NCBI GenBank assembly: GCA_944989445.1
Contig: CALYLW010000339.1
Span: 94,501-158,500, forward strand
Direction: 5' to 3'
Length of the DNA stretch: 64,000 nt
Source of the DNA: Ampullaceana balthica
Taxonomy: Eukaryota > Mollusca > Gastropoda > Lymnaeidae
A program made the translations under genes and the position numbers. The notes under the pieces were generated by a model that was given only the letters and a program-made list of their open reading frames with translations, ran no database searches and was not told the DNA's origin. Positions 49,680-59,782 of the stretch are shown in pieces. The stretch's first letter is position 1, and the number at the start of each line of letters is the position of its first letter.

Positions 49680-50152
49680 TGGCTCAGGCACCACCCATCT
49701 CACCTTGGCACCACCCATCTCACTTAGGCACCACCCAGGCACCCCCATCTCACCTAGGCACCCCCCATCTCACCTTGGCACCAACCATCTCACCTAGGCA
49801 ACACCCATCTCACCTAGGCACCACCCATCTCACCTAGGCACCAACCATCTCACCTAGGCACCCCCATCTCACCTAGGCACCACCCATCTCACCTTGGCAC
49901 CACCGATCTCACCTAGGCACCCCCATCTTACATAGGCACCAACCATCTCACCTAGGCACCACCCATCTCACCTTGGCACCACCCATCTCACCTAGGCACC
50001 ACCCATCTCACCTAGGCACCACCCATATCACCTTGGCACCACCCATCTCACCTAGGCACCAACCATCTCACCTAGGCACCAACCATCTCACCTAGGCACC
50101 AACCATCTCACCTAGGCAACACTCATCTCACCTAGGCACCAACCATCTCACC
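49680..50152. repeat. 20-bp tandem array (about 23 copies)
   Basis: Unit ACCCATCTCACCTAGGCACC with ACCTTGG, CCAACC and CCCCC variants. Confidence 0.94.
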
Positions 50153-50324
50153 CCAGTTTAACTTCATTCATTTGCTCACCACTAACTTCTGTCAAAGAAT
50201 GCCCCCCCTCAATCACTTCCTCTCCCAAATGTTCATGTCGACCAAGAATGTAACTACTTGTTTGATCCCTGCAGAACTCCACCTGGTGCCCAATTCCATT
50301 TCTTGACACAATCAGGGGTCCTGG

Positions 50325-50545
50325 GGTTTGTTGTGTTGTGTTATGATGTGCTGTCATGTGTTGTGGTGTGTTGTGTTTATGATGTGCTGTCATGTGTTGT
50401 GTTGTGGTGTGTTATGATGTGCTGTCATGTGGTGTGTTATGGTGTTTATGTCATGTGTTGTGTTATTCTGTCATGTGTTATGATGTGCTGTCATGTGGTG
50501 TGTTGTGTGTTATGGTGTGCTGTCATGTGTTGTGTTGTGCTGTCT
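50325..50545. repeat. Degenerate GTGTTGTG / GATGTGCTGTCATGT repeat
   Basis: Irregular repetition of TGTGTTATGATGTGCTGTCA with variable spacing. Confidence 0.85.
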
Positions 50546-50846
50546 ATGGTTCACTTTAGGTGAGCTCTGCTCGGGAACACTCAACTTTATCACGTGATTT
50601 AAATAATTATCACATGACCACGCTAGAATAATTTATAGATATCCCTTATAAACTTTTTTATAAAGAGGAAATCTTGCCTATAAAAGCAATCGAAAAAGTG
50701 AAATAATTTTTTTTTGTTTTTTTTTAGTTTTCAACCTTTTAAAATAGCACATAGATTGAAAATGTTCGATGACAGCTCCTGTACCTTGAACTGCCATGAG
50801 CATAAAATAAATTTTTATTTATGACTGCCGTTGACCTAAATTTTAA

Positions 50847-51118
50847 AACACACCCATGACACACCCAAAACACACCCATAACACACCCATGACACACCCA
50901 TGACACACCCACGACACACCCATGACACACACATGACACACCCATGACACACCCAAAACACACCCATAACACACCCATGACACACCCATGACACACCCAT
51001 GACACACCATGACACACCTACGACACACACATGACACACCCATGACACACCCATGACACACCCACGACACACACATGACACACCCATGACACACCCATGA
51101 CACACCTATAACACACCC
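50847..51118. repeat. 11-bp tandem array (about 24 copies)
   Basis: Unit ACACCCATGAC with ACACACATGAC, CCACGAC, CCAAAAC and CCATAAC variants and one 10-bp unit near 51003. The order of variants at 50862-50900 recurs at 50950-50990, suggesting a block duplication. Confidence 0.94.
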
Positions 51119-52857
51119 CCTCAACCCTCCACCTTAAAGTACCCCCCCCCCGCCATCTCCAAACCTAACTTCAACAAGTTTTTAAAAAGATTTTTTTAAA
51201 ATATACCTTAAACTCACAAATGTTGATTTCAATTATCTCCGCTACGTGGCGCTGCTGCTCGCCATTCTATTTTTCAACCCATGAAACTTATAAATAAACA
51301 GACAACTGTAATAAAGTTTTTATTTTTTGTTTTTTATAAAAAATCTCAACCAAATAAAATTGTTGGTGAAGCCTCGAAGTGAGGCCGTACGAATGTGTAC
51401 CCAGCGTTGTTTGGTCCTGGTCCCCCCAAGACCATAAACGTAAGCCGGGCCACTAAATGCCATCTCGCCCTGCTCAAGAGCTCTCTGCGAGGTTCTTCCT
51501 ACCGGCCCTTTCTTGTCTGGGAGCCATAAAAACCCTACCTGTTTGAGAGTTTCTGGAATAAGAGAAGACATTTGACGTATTAACAGCAGAATTCTGGGAG
51601 AAGTCTTTCATGGGAGGTGTGGAACGACCCGGGTGGGGGTGGGGAAATGGAGTAGTTGGTTATGTTCAAAGGCGGATCCGAAGTACGTGTCAAGGTCGTC
51701 TTGCAGGGCGTAGAATGAAAACGTTTATGTTCGTATAAAATTTGTTTCGTTTTTTATGTTATAAATTTATACTTATTCCTAAAGCGCATAATAATACCAT
51801 TGACCTTATAAAATCTGATCTCAAAGTTTTCAGGAAGACCGACCTGTTGGACCTAACACGTCAGTTTAATGACCTACTTACATTTGGGACCTTACTGGCA
51901 CCTTTTCTATTATGAATCACAGAGTTTATATACGTCTGTGACCCTCTTTTGTATATTATCAGTAGCCCTCATCTATGTTCATTTATTGATGTTTGATGTG
52001 CAATCTAAGCAAATGTGCAACTAAAGTGACGGTCGCTTGATTTCTCAGTAAGGCTATTTTTACAAATTTTAAAATACTTTTGTTTGAAAGAGCAAAGATA
52101 AAATAATATAAATAGTATAAATAATAAGTTATAATTAATTAATCGATATTAATGTTTTAAAACATGCTAAAAATTTAATCAACAAGCAAATGTTTATTAC
52201 CTCAATTCAAATATCATTTTTATCTACCTTAAAAACGTTACCCCCCCCCCTTTTCTCTCTCTCTCTTTTCTATTTTAAAAAAATTTAAATATATGCTATT
52301 TAAAATAAAAATACTTAAGGGTATAGAGTTTGAAATTGTTAAACACATCAATAAAAAAAACTGTTCATGAAATAAACATGCCCTAAGTCAAATGTACCGG
52401 CTGAACTAGTCACAGTTCTCTCCCTTGGGCTGACAGTTTCACTTTAATGCTGCACATAGTGACGTCACAGGATTTCATAAGTAAATGATATCTGCTAGCA
52501 CAAGACAAATCAATTACTTGCTTTTGATAAGTTTACATTAGTTAAATGGCGAATGGTTTCAATATCATTTTATATTATCTAACATCATCGAATATCATTG
52601 AATATATCTCAACACGTGCGACAAACTGTAATCAATATTTATTCTTTAGCTGTAAAACAAAAGAATCCGACAAGAACAATCTCTTCCATGTTCCATATAG
52701 TTCTGGAAGATCCTGTTTAAATCTACTTTCGTTGATCGCTTGGAGACTCGTTGATCGCTTGGAGACATTAAAAAAAAATTATGTGATATTTCTGTGCCAT
52801 TTTTCGTCATTTTATTTAAATCATTATTTGTAGCAACTGCCAACTAGACTTTACCCA
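51119..52857. other. Non-coding stretch
   Basis: An 83-codon minus frame at 51320-51571 and frames at 52546-52843 are not recognisable proteins. C-runs lie near 51140 and 52235. No gene or RNA supported. Confidence 0.4.
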
Positions 52858-53083
52858 ACATTCATTCTGTAACATTCATTCTGTAACATTCATTCTGTAA
52901 CATTCATTCTGTAACATTCATTCTGTAACATTCATTCTGTAACATTCATTCTGTAACATTCATTCTGTAACATTCATTCTGTAACATTCATTCTGTAACA
53001 TTCATTCTGTAACATTCATTCTGTAACATTCATTCTGTAACATTCATTCTGTAACATTCATTCTGTAACATTCATTCTGTAAC
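52858..53083. repeat. 14-bp tandem array (16 copies)
   Basis: Sixteen perfect copies of CATTCATTCTGTAA. No substitutions are visible, so it is very young or efficiently homogenised. Confidence 0.97.
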
Positions 53084-53713
53084 CACTCATCCAAGACCCA
53101 TCTCACGCCCCAACACACACACACGCACACACACGCTTTCCCTAAAAGCCAAAACATGGTATGAAAACTTTCAACATCTCGTGAAAACAGACCTGTTGAT
53201 CGCTCACTTTCAAAGAAAGCAGGTCCTCAAATCACGGGATGTTTAGCTTTTTTAGTGCAATAATGGGTCTTCTCAACTTGGCCTAAATGTGCGCACATGT
53301 CTTGTGTGTACATTGAGGTGTGTGTGTGCACTGTCTTCAAAATTTTACTTGGAACTTGGATTTTATCGCATGCTTTCGTGGATTTTATTGTTATATTCAA
53401 GAATGTTTGTGTATATTTCATAGAAGTGGATTGTATATATTTAAAGAGTTATGTTAATAAACCTTGCCCAACCGATATCATTTAATGATTGACGCAATCA
53501 TTCGGCATGGGAGATTGTCATTGTTCACACTGGTATCTGATGGCATCTGTAACAGCTGATTAAATAGTTGGCTCCCACGTAGAGGAAACGAGAGACGTTC
53601 AATAGATGTTACAATTGTCAAGTGGTGAGGATTTTTTATTTATTGAATTCACCAAAATCAACTCTTTTCGGCGCATTGAATTGTTTGTGCTTTTGGGTTG
53701 TTGTTTCCTATAA
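53084..53713. other. Upstream region of the 1907-codon gene
   Basis: Contains a short CA tract at 53111-53132 and otherwise unique sequence. This is where a promoter, 5' UTR or 5' intron would lie, but no TATA box or splice pair could be fixed. The TATAAA at 53709-53714 overlaps the start codon and cannot be its TATA box. Confidence 0.4.
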
Positions 53714-56700
53714 ATGGATCAACCACCACGCCAACCGCCGCGTCAACCACCACTCCAACCAGAGCATGATCAGAAAACTCAACTAAAAACAAGATTATCT
53801 GCCCCAAAAGGACGCGTGACATTTCCTCACGATGATTGTAATACGAGGCAACAGACAGTTCCTGTCAATCAACAGACAGTTCCTGTCAATCAACAGACAG
53901 TTCCTGTCAATCAACAGACAGTTCCTGTCAATCAACAGACGGTTCCTGTCAATCAACAGACGGTTCCTGTCAATCAACAGACGGTTCCTGTCAATCAACA
54001 GACGGTTCCTGTCAATCAACAGACGGTTCCTGTCAATCAACAGACGGTTCCTGTCAATCAACAGACAGTTCCTTTCAATCAACAGACAGTTCCTGTCAAT
54101 CAACAGACAGTTCCTGTCAATCAACAGACAGTTCCTGTCAATCAACAGACAGTTCCTGTCAATCAACAGACAGTTCCTGTCAATCAACAGACAGTTCCTG
54201 TCAATCAACAGACAGTTCCTGTCAATCAAACATCATCTAATCAAGACCCCCGAATAGTTCATGAACCCCTAAATCTTACCGTTCATGAATCTCTAAATCT
54301 TACTGATAATGAACCCCGAAATCTTACCAGTAATGAACCACTAAGCCTTACTGCATCGCAAAACCCCACAGGCGTTCTTTTAGAATCCCACAAACAATCC
54401 AAATCTCATGCATCAACCTTTCCATTTTTAAGTTCTTTAATATCAAGAAACAAAATGAAACCACCAAACGTATCCGTCTCTACTGAATCATTCCATTCAA
54501 AGTCTCTAACACAGAGGAGCAGTTTACAGGACAAAGATTCTTACTCAGAGAGATCGCATTTCAAACAGTCCTCTTCATCCTGGGGTACACCATCACAGTC
54601 CTCTTCACCCTGGGGTACACCATCACAGTCTTCTTCATCCTGGGGTATACCATCACAGTCCTCTTCACCCTGGGGTACACCATCACAGTCTTCTTCATCC
54701 TGGGGTATACCATCACAGTCCTCTTCATCCTGGGGTATACCATCACAGTCCTCTTCATCCTGGGGTATACCATCACAGTCCTCTTCATCCTGGGGTATAC
54801 CATCACAGTCCTCTTCATCCTGGGGTATACCATCACAGTCCTCTTCATCCTGGGGTACACCATCACAGTCACCATGGAAACAAATTTCCCCTCCATTTTT
54901 TAGCCAACAACGAAGTACATTTACTAAAACTGACAAAATGACACAATCTCTGACATTACAACTTAGTTCATCTCCTCTCAAAACTTCTTGTTGGACTCCA
55001 ATACAAAACATATTACCATTTACTCAAACCCGTGCAGTATCAACAGTCCAGCGGCCAGTCTTCTTACAACCAAGTACCTCACAAACTAGTGCCTCACAAA
55101 CCAGGGCCTCACAAACCAGGGCCTCACAAACCAGGGCCTCACAAACCAGGGCCTCACAACCCAGGGCCTCACAACCCAGGGCCTCACATTCCAGGGCCTC
55201 ACAACCCAGGGCCTCACAACCCAGGGCCTCACAACCCAGGGCCTCACAACCCAGGGCCTCACAACCCAGTGCCTCACAACCCAGGCCCTCACAGCCCATT
55301 ATACCCCAACAACGTGGTCCAAGCCTGCTCCTTGGTTCCCAATCAAAGTCTGATCCTAAACAACCTAATTATTCACCTGAGAAAGAAAAGAGAAAGTCGA
55401 GAACAAGAGCTGCATCAGCGACAACTCACCCACGGTCAGAAAACAATCCGCCGGGGAATAATGGACGTGGGCAAGATTCGTCTGAAACACTAAACGTGGT
55501 GACGTCATGGCTTGAATCCCATTATCCAGCTTACGGATCACGTGTGGGTGTACAACACAACTTTTATTATCCAGCTTACGGATCGCGTGTGGATGTCCAA
55601 CACAACTTTTTAGCTCCAACAGCCCAAACAGGACAACCTGTTTCAAATCTGCATTCTTCGCTAGAAGACTCCATGCGCAACGTATGGTTCTTAATTGACA
55701 ATGATCCTTGCAAAATGCCTGTATTAATCCCACAAGTACAAACTGAGTCTCGCATTATGCCTGTATTAAGGCCCCAAATAAAGACTGAATCTTGCACTAT
55801 GCCTGTATTAAGGCCCAAAATAGAGAATGAATCTTGCACTATGCCTGTATTAAGGCCCGAATTAGAATCTGACCTGGGTGACAGCTACTATCTGGGATGC
55901 CAGGATGATTCTAGACCCATTAATTTACAAGTAGGTAAAGACTTCTTAATCAAACGCAAAGTTAACCTAGCATTCAGCGAGGGTCCAGGCAGTATACACC
56001 CAATGTCCAGTGAGGGTCCAGCCGATGCCCACCCAATGTCCAGCGAGGGTCCAGCCGGTGTTTACCCAATGTCCAGCGAGGGTCCAGCCGATGCCCACCC
56101 AATGTCCAGTGAGGGTCCAGCCGATGCCCACCCAATGTCCAGCGAGGGTCCAGCCAGTGTCCACCCAATGTCCAGTGAGGGTCCAGCCGATGTCCACCCA
56201 ATGTCCAGCGAGGGTACAAATGTAACAGAAGTAGAGTATTACTCACTTCCAATTAAGAAAAGGTATGTGGGCAAACGAAAAATGGCCCCGACTTGTCCTC
56301 ATAATACAAACGAGTCGTCTTCCACCACCGCATCCCTTCCCAAACAACGAAAGCTTAGTGCGGACAAACAAGATCAACATCCTCAGACGGACATTGCCTC
56401 CTCTAATCCCAATGATGGACGCAGTAACCATAGATGTGGCTTGGCGGAAAAAACAAGTATCAAAAACATAACCTATGAAGCAACAAAAGCCTCACAGTCA
56501 AACTTCAAGTTGGACTGCAGTCAGCTAGCAGGAAATGTTTCCCAGGATGGTTTCGGAGGCCACCAAAGAAAAGGCATGTCTTCTCTCATACAAGACGCTT
56601 CTCAGAGCTATTCAAATCCCTGCAGTGTTTCTGAAACACCAGCAGACGTGGGCTCACAAAACACAGGCTCCACAACGCAAAGTCTTTCAAACTCTCCTAC

Positions 56701-59437
56701 CCAAAGCTCCAGACGACCAAACAGACGACGGAAGCGTCGATGGTACAAACGGTTTGAGTCGGAAAACTTGGAGACATCATCCAACTCATCGCCTGAACCC
56801 AAGCGGAGACGGCGAGAACAGAACGATGAACTAACAACAAATGCAACAAGTCCGTCTGAACTTTCACAGTATAGTAGTCAACTGGGTACAGAAAAACATG
56901 TACATGTAACTAATAGACAGAGTGTTACCTTAGAATCATCGCCATCCTGTAGCAGACACGTTGATATTTTAGACAAGTCATCACCTGCTAGTATAAAGCA
57001 TGTTGATATTTTAGATGAATCCCCATCAACTAGCAGAGAAATAGTTATTTTAGAACCATCACCATCCAGTAGCAGACATGTTGTTACCTTAGAACCATCA
57101 CCATCCAGTAGCAGACATGTTGTTACCTTAGAACCATCACCATCCAGTAGCAGACATGTTGTTACCTTAGAACCATCACCATCCAGTAGCAGACATGTTG
57201 TTACCTTAGAACCATCACCAACCAGTAGCAGTACCAGCATTTCTGCCCAGCTTCAGATCGGCTATAATGTAAGGAGTCATAACACAGCAAATTCCTCAGA
57301 TACATCTCAACTAAACACAACTGAAGCTTTGACTTGGAATGTCCCTTTGGAAATATCAACGGCGATAGACAAATATCTTGCATACAACAGCATTCCTATC
57401 GGAGTCTTTCAGAACTTGTACGAGCCATTTAAAGACTACATCAATAGTCCCGTTTTGGAATCAACTTGGATCAAAATTCTAACAAGAGCATCGAGTTTGC
57501 CCCCGCCAATGAATTTTCTTCATATCGCTGACCAGATCTGGACCTTCATGTACCATCCTGAAAAATCCGAGTTGTTGAATGATGACGAAGAAGTGGACAT
57601 GAATCAACAAACCGTTGCAACACAATTGAATAACGAACACAGACGCGAGTCCGGTGACTGGCTACCTCAGGGATCACCATCAGCTGATACCTCAGTTGAA
57701 GTAGTGGACTCCGAGCTACCACTGTCATTAACTCATGGGGGTCCAGCAGGTAGCCCTCCTGGGGGTCAAGCAGGTAGCCCTTCTGGGGGTCCAGCAGTTA
57801 GCCATCCTGGGGGTCCAGCAGTTAGCCCTCCTGGGGGTCAAGCAGGCAGCCATCCTGAGGGTTCAGCAGGTAGCCATCCTGGGGGTCCAGCAGGTAGCCC
57901 TCCTGGGGGTCCAGCAGTTAGCCATCCTGGGGGTCCAGCAGTTAGCCAGCCTAAGGGTCAAGCAGATAGCCATCTTAGGGGTCCAGCAGGTAGCCCTCCT
58001 GGGGGTCAAGCAGGTAGCCATCATGCGGGTCCAGCAGCTAGTCATGTCCGAAAACAACCAATAGATTCCATTGAAATGATAAACCCACATTCACAATCGT
58101 TTAACTTTATAGACGAGTCTCTATTTTCTATGGATGAAAGAGCACCTGAGTACACCAGACAGCAGCAAACAATTGATGCCTTCGACCGACAACCATTACG
58201 CCATGACAGCTCGCAGCAATTACGTCATGACAGCTCGCAACAATCCCAGACGTTAGGTTCAAGTAGTTTTAGTTGCCCTCTTCCCAGAACTCAGTCATTG
58301 ATTGTGCAAAGAGAAATTGCCTCTCATCATGGAAACGACAATGTGACAAAGCAGTCACCAATCCTTCTTAATATCCTGCAATCAAGACCCATGAACGATT
58401 CAAGGCCACTCCAACAAGCCAGACCCCTACAGCAGATAAAGCCCAGCACGACTCTATCCGCAGAGGAGCATGTAGTCAATGAAGAAGGCGCGATTTATAG
58501 AACTCATGACCAACAGACAACAAACAACCCAGGCCAAAGCTCGTTTGCTGAGAAATCGCAAACATTAACTTCCAATAAGAAGATTGAAATCAAATCAAAA
58601 AGTCGTCGAACATCTGGACCCCTACCCTCAAACCCACAACCACCCCTCTCCCACACCCGAAAAATGCGGTCATCTGGTTCATTACCACTTGCTACTCAGG
58701 CCTCTGGTTCATTACCACTTGCTACTCAGGCCTCTGGTTCATTACCACTTGCTACTCAGGCCTCTGGTTCATTACCACTTGCTACTCAGGCCTCTGGTTC
58801 ATTACCACTTGCTACTCAGGCCTCTGGTTCTCGTACCCAAAACTCACAGGACTCAAAATTTCAAGACTCGCTTTATTTAAACTATCAACCATCAAATACA
58901 CAAGGGCTAAATGTTGTCCTGATGCAACCAAGTGTTGTCTTGCACCGTATTGATTCAGAACCAACGCGACAGGCCCATAGTTTAGATGGTGTTGAGCGAG
59001 TTGCCAATCGCATTCCGCCTCCAGGAACTTGGTTTTCATCCAAATATGCATTTACTACCAATAAGGGACCAGTATTATTTGATGTAATTCGAACCATTGC
59101 GCAATGCCAGCTTGAAGAAACCATTGGGCAAACCCAGTCAGAACAATTCATTAGACAATCTCAGTCAGAACAAACCATTAGACAATCTCAGTCAGAACAA
59201 ACCATTAGACAATCTCAGTCTGAACAAACCATTAGACAATCTCAGTCTGAACAAATCATTGGGCAATGCCGTTCTGAACAACCCAGTGTCACAAATACTC
59301 GGATAGGAGAGTCCAGTAGTGACCCGCGGCCGAGTACAAGAAGTTCAACCCCCGAGGGACGAAGTCAGCCGGTGGATCCCAGTCTCAAGGATCTCTTGAA
59401 CCCAGAAGACACAGAGACTGGAGATGACACAGACTAG
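53714..59437 (+). CDS. Large repeat-rich, probably nuclear protein of unknown family (1907 aa)
   Basis: An uninterrupted frame from ATG at 53714 to TAG at 59435-59437. An in-frame TAA sits immediately before the ATG, so the frame cannot extend upstream without an intron. The -3 base is T, a weak start context, although +4 is G. The protein is rich in Ser, Gln, Pro and Thr and looks mostly disordered. Basic clusters resembling nuclear localisation signals are KKRYVGKRK (about residue 848), RRPNRRRKRRWYKRF (about 1000-1014) and EPKRRRREQ (about 1028). Two stretches look folded: about 1203-1289 (from TEALTWNVPLEISTAIDKYL through FHIADQIWTF-like sequence) and about 1732-1802 (with IPPPGTWFSSKYAFTTNKGP). 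Ten in-frame tandem expansions of different units break up the sequence, yet none shifts the frame. I recognise no family and assign no function. It could be a single-exon gene or one giant exon. Confidence 0.85.
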   Translation: MDQPPRQPPRQPPLQPEHDQKTQLKTRLSAPKGRVTFPHDDCNTRQQTVPVNQQTVPVNQQTVPVNQQTVPVNQQTVPVNQQTVPVNQQTVPVNQQTVPVNQQTVPVNQQTVPVNQQTVPFNQQTVPVNQQTVPVNQQTVPVNQQTVPVNQQTVPVNQQTVPVNQQTVPVNQTSSNQDPRIVHEPLNLTVHESLNLTDNEPRNLTSNEPLSLTASQNPTGVLLESHKQSKSHASTFPFLSSLISRNKMKPPNVSVSTESFHSKSLTQRSSLQDKDSYSERSHFKQSSSSWGTPSQSSSPWGTPSQSSSSWGIPSQSSSPWGTPSQSSSSWGIPSQSSSSWGIPSQSSSSWGIPSQSSSSWGIPSQSSSSWGIPSQSSSSWGTPSQSPWKQISPPFFSQQRSTFTKTDKMTQSLTLQLSSSPLKTSCWTPIQNILPFTQTRAVSTVQRPVFLQPSTSQTSASQTRASQTRASQTRASQTRASQPRASQPRASHSRASQPRASQPRASQPRASQPRASQPSASQPRPSQPIIPQQRGPSLLLGSQSKSDPKQPNYSPEKEKRKSRTRAASATTHPRSENNPPGNNGRGQDSSETLNVVTSWLESHYPAYGSRVGVQHNFYYPAYGSRVDVQHNFLAPTAQTGQPVSNLHSSLEDSMRNVWFLIDNDPCKMPVLIPQVQTESRIMPVLRPQIKTESCTMPVLRPKIENESCTMPVLRPELESDLGDSYYLGCQDDSRPINLQVGKDFLIKRKVNLAFSEGPGSIHPMSSEGPADAHPMSSEGPAGVYPMSSEGPADAHPMSSEGPADAHPMSSEGPASVHPMSSEGPADVHPMSSEGTNVTEVEYYSLPIKKRYVGKRKMAPTCPHNTNESSSTTASLPKQRKLSADKQDQHPQTDIASSNPNDGRSNHRCGLAEKTSIKNITYEATKASQSNFKLDCSQLAGNVSQDGFGGHQRKGMSSLIQDASQSYSNPCSVSETPADVGSQNTGSTTQSLSNSPTQSSRRPNRRRKRRWYKRFESENLETSSNSSPEPKRRRREQNDELTTNATSPSELSQYSSQLGTEKHVHVTNRQSVTLESSPSCSRHVDILDKSSPASIKHVDILDESPSTSREIVILEPSPSSSRHVVTLEPSPSSSRHVVTLEPSPSSSRHVVTLEPSPSSSRHVVTLEPSPTSSSTSISAQLQIGYNVRSHNTANSSDTSQLNTTEALTWNVPLEISTAIDKYLAYNSIPIGVFQNLYEPFKDYINSPVLESTWIKILTRASSLPPPMNFLHIADQIWTFMYHPEKSELLNDDEEVDMNQQTVATQLNNEHRRESGDWLPQGSPSADTSVEVVDSELPLSLTHGGPAGSPPGGQAGSPSGGPAVSHPGGPAVSPPGGQAGSHPEGSAGSHPGGPAGSPPGGPAVSHPGGPAVSQPKGQADSHLRGPAGSPPGGQAGSHHAGPAASHVRKQPIDSIEMINPHSQSFNFIDESLFSMDERAPEYTRQQQTIDAFDRQPLRHDSSQQLRHDSSQQSQTLGSSSFSCPLPRTQSLIVQREIASHHGNDNVTKQSPILLNILQSRPMNDSRPLQQARPLQQIKPSTTLSAEEHVVNEEGAIYRTHDQQTTNNPGQSSFAEKSQTLTSNKKIEIKSKSRRTSGPLPSNPQPPLSHTRKMRSSGSLPLATQASGSLPLATQASGSLPLATQASGSLPLATQASGSLPLATQASGSRTQNSQDSKFQDSLYLNYQPSNTQGLNVVLMQPSVVLHRIDSEPTRQAHSLDGVERVANRIPPPGTWFSSKYAFTTNKGPVLFDVIRTIAQCQLEETIGQTQSEQFIRQSQSEQTIRQSQSEQTIRQSQSEQTIRQSQSEQIIGQCRSEQPSVTNTRIGESSSDPRPSTRSSTPEGRSQPVDPSLKDLLNPEDTETGDDTD
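53849..54226 (+). repeat. Intragenic 21-bp repeat, 18 copies of QQTVPVN
   Basis: Residues 46-171. Eighteen exact 21-bp units; one encodes QQTVPFN. A synonymous variant is clustered: units 1-4 use ACAGTT, 5-10 use ACGGTT, 11-18 use ACAGTT, showing block-wise duplication. Confidence 0.95.
54566..54865 (+). repeat. Intragenic 30-bp repeat, 10 copies of QSSSSWGIPS type
   Basis: Residues 285-384. S/P and I/T alternate at two positions in the early copies and are uniform later. Confidence 0.95.
55073..55297 (+). repeat. Intragenic 15-bp repeat, 15 copies of RASQP/RASQT
   Basis: Residues 454-528. Basic-Ser-Gln units; the Thr form is on the left and the Pro form on the right. Confidence 0.95.
55523..55609 (+). 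repeat. Intragenic 45-bp duplication, YPAYGSRV unit
   Basis: Residues 604-632. Two copies of a 15-residue unit, differing at G/D in GVQHNF/DVQHNF. Confidence 0.9.
55715..55873 (+). repeat. Intragenic 42-bp repeat, 3.8 copies starting MPVLRP
   Basis: Residues 668-720. Diverged copies at protein level, so an older expansion than the neighbours. Confidence 0.92.
55976..56206 (+). repeat. Intragenic 33-bp repeat, 7 copies of SEGPADAHPMS
   Basis: Residues 755-831. Variation is confined to the ADAH/AGVY/ASVH positions. Confidence 0.95.
56924..57229 (+). repeat. Intragenic 39-bp repeat, about 8 copies of VTLEPSPSSSRHV
   Basis: Residues 1071-1172. The first three copies are diverged (for example DILDKSSPASIKHV); the last four are nearly identical. 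Confidence 0.93.
57737..58048 (+). repeat. Intragenic 24-bp repeat, 13 copies of GGPAGSPP type
   Basis: Residues 1342-1445. Pro/Gly/Ala/Ser units with GGQAGSHP and GGPAVSHP variants. Confidence 0.95.
58673..58822 (+). repeat. Intragenic 30-bp repeat, 5 copies of SGSLPLATQA
   Basis: Residues 1654-1703. The five copies appear identical in DNA. Confidence 0.95.
59120..59281 (+). repeat. Intragenic 27-bp repeat, 6 copies of TIRQSQSEQ
   Basis: Residues 1803-1856. The outer copies are diverged (TIGQTQSEQ, IIGQCRSEQ) and the inner ones nearly identical. Confidence 0.94.
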
Positions 59438-59440
59438 AAG

Positions 59441-59602
59441 TACAGCAGGCTAGCACCATACAGCAGGCTAGCACCATACAGCAGGCTAGCACCATACAGC
59501 AGGCTAGCACCATACAGCAGGCTAGCACCATACAGCAGGCTAGCACCATACAGCAGGCTAGCACCATACAGCAGGCTAGCACCATACAGCAGGCTAGTAC
59601 CG
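59441..59602. repeat. 18-bp tandem array just after the stop codon (9 copies)
   Basis: Unit TACAGCAGGCTAGCACCA, beginning 3 bp after the TAG and in the same frame (YSRLAP). No stop occurs in that frame until TAG at 59621-59623. It is either 3' UTR or former coding sequence. Confidence 0.95.
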
Positions 59603-59632
59603 TACAGTAAGACCAACAACTAGACTGATAGA

Positions 59633-59638
59633 AATAAA
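59633..59638 (+). promoter_or_regulatory. Candidate polyadenylation signal
   Basis: AATAAA 196 bp after the stop codon. A second AATAAA is at 59776-59781, followed by GT-rich sequence (about 59795-59825), which fits a cleavage site better. Confidence 0.45.
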
Positions 59639-59775
59639 TGACCGCAAGAGGCAGGGGGAAGAATTTTAAGGCAGGTATAATTTTATTTTACATCTAAGAT
59701 TGAAATCTTGGCAGTTATGTTTCTGAAAACTAAAACTAAAAACGCAATTGGTGATACGAATTTTAATGTAACATG

Positions 59776-59781
59776 AATAAA
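59776..59781 (+). promoter_or_regulatory. Candidate polyadenylation signal
   Basis: AATAAA with downstream TTGTGATGATGTGCTGT, a GT-rich element of the kind that follows cleavage sites. Preferred over the upstream AATAAA, though no transcript data are available here. Confidence 0.5.
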
Positions 59782-59782
59782 T

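Noticed and set aside
51320..51571. 83-codon minus-strand frame
   Set aside because: No family resemblance that I can support and no gene context.
53709..53714. TATA box of the large gene
   Set aside because: TATAAA overlaps the start codon, so it cannot lie 25-30 bp upstream of the transcription start.
53795..54257. Overlapping frames on both strands across the QQTVPVN array
   Set aside because: They are shadows of the 21-bp unit; only the long plus frame continues through unique sequence on both sides.
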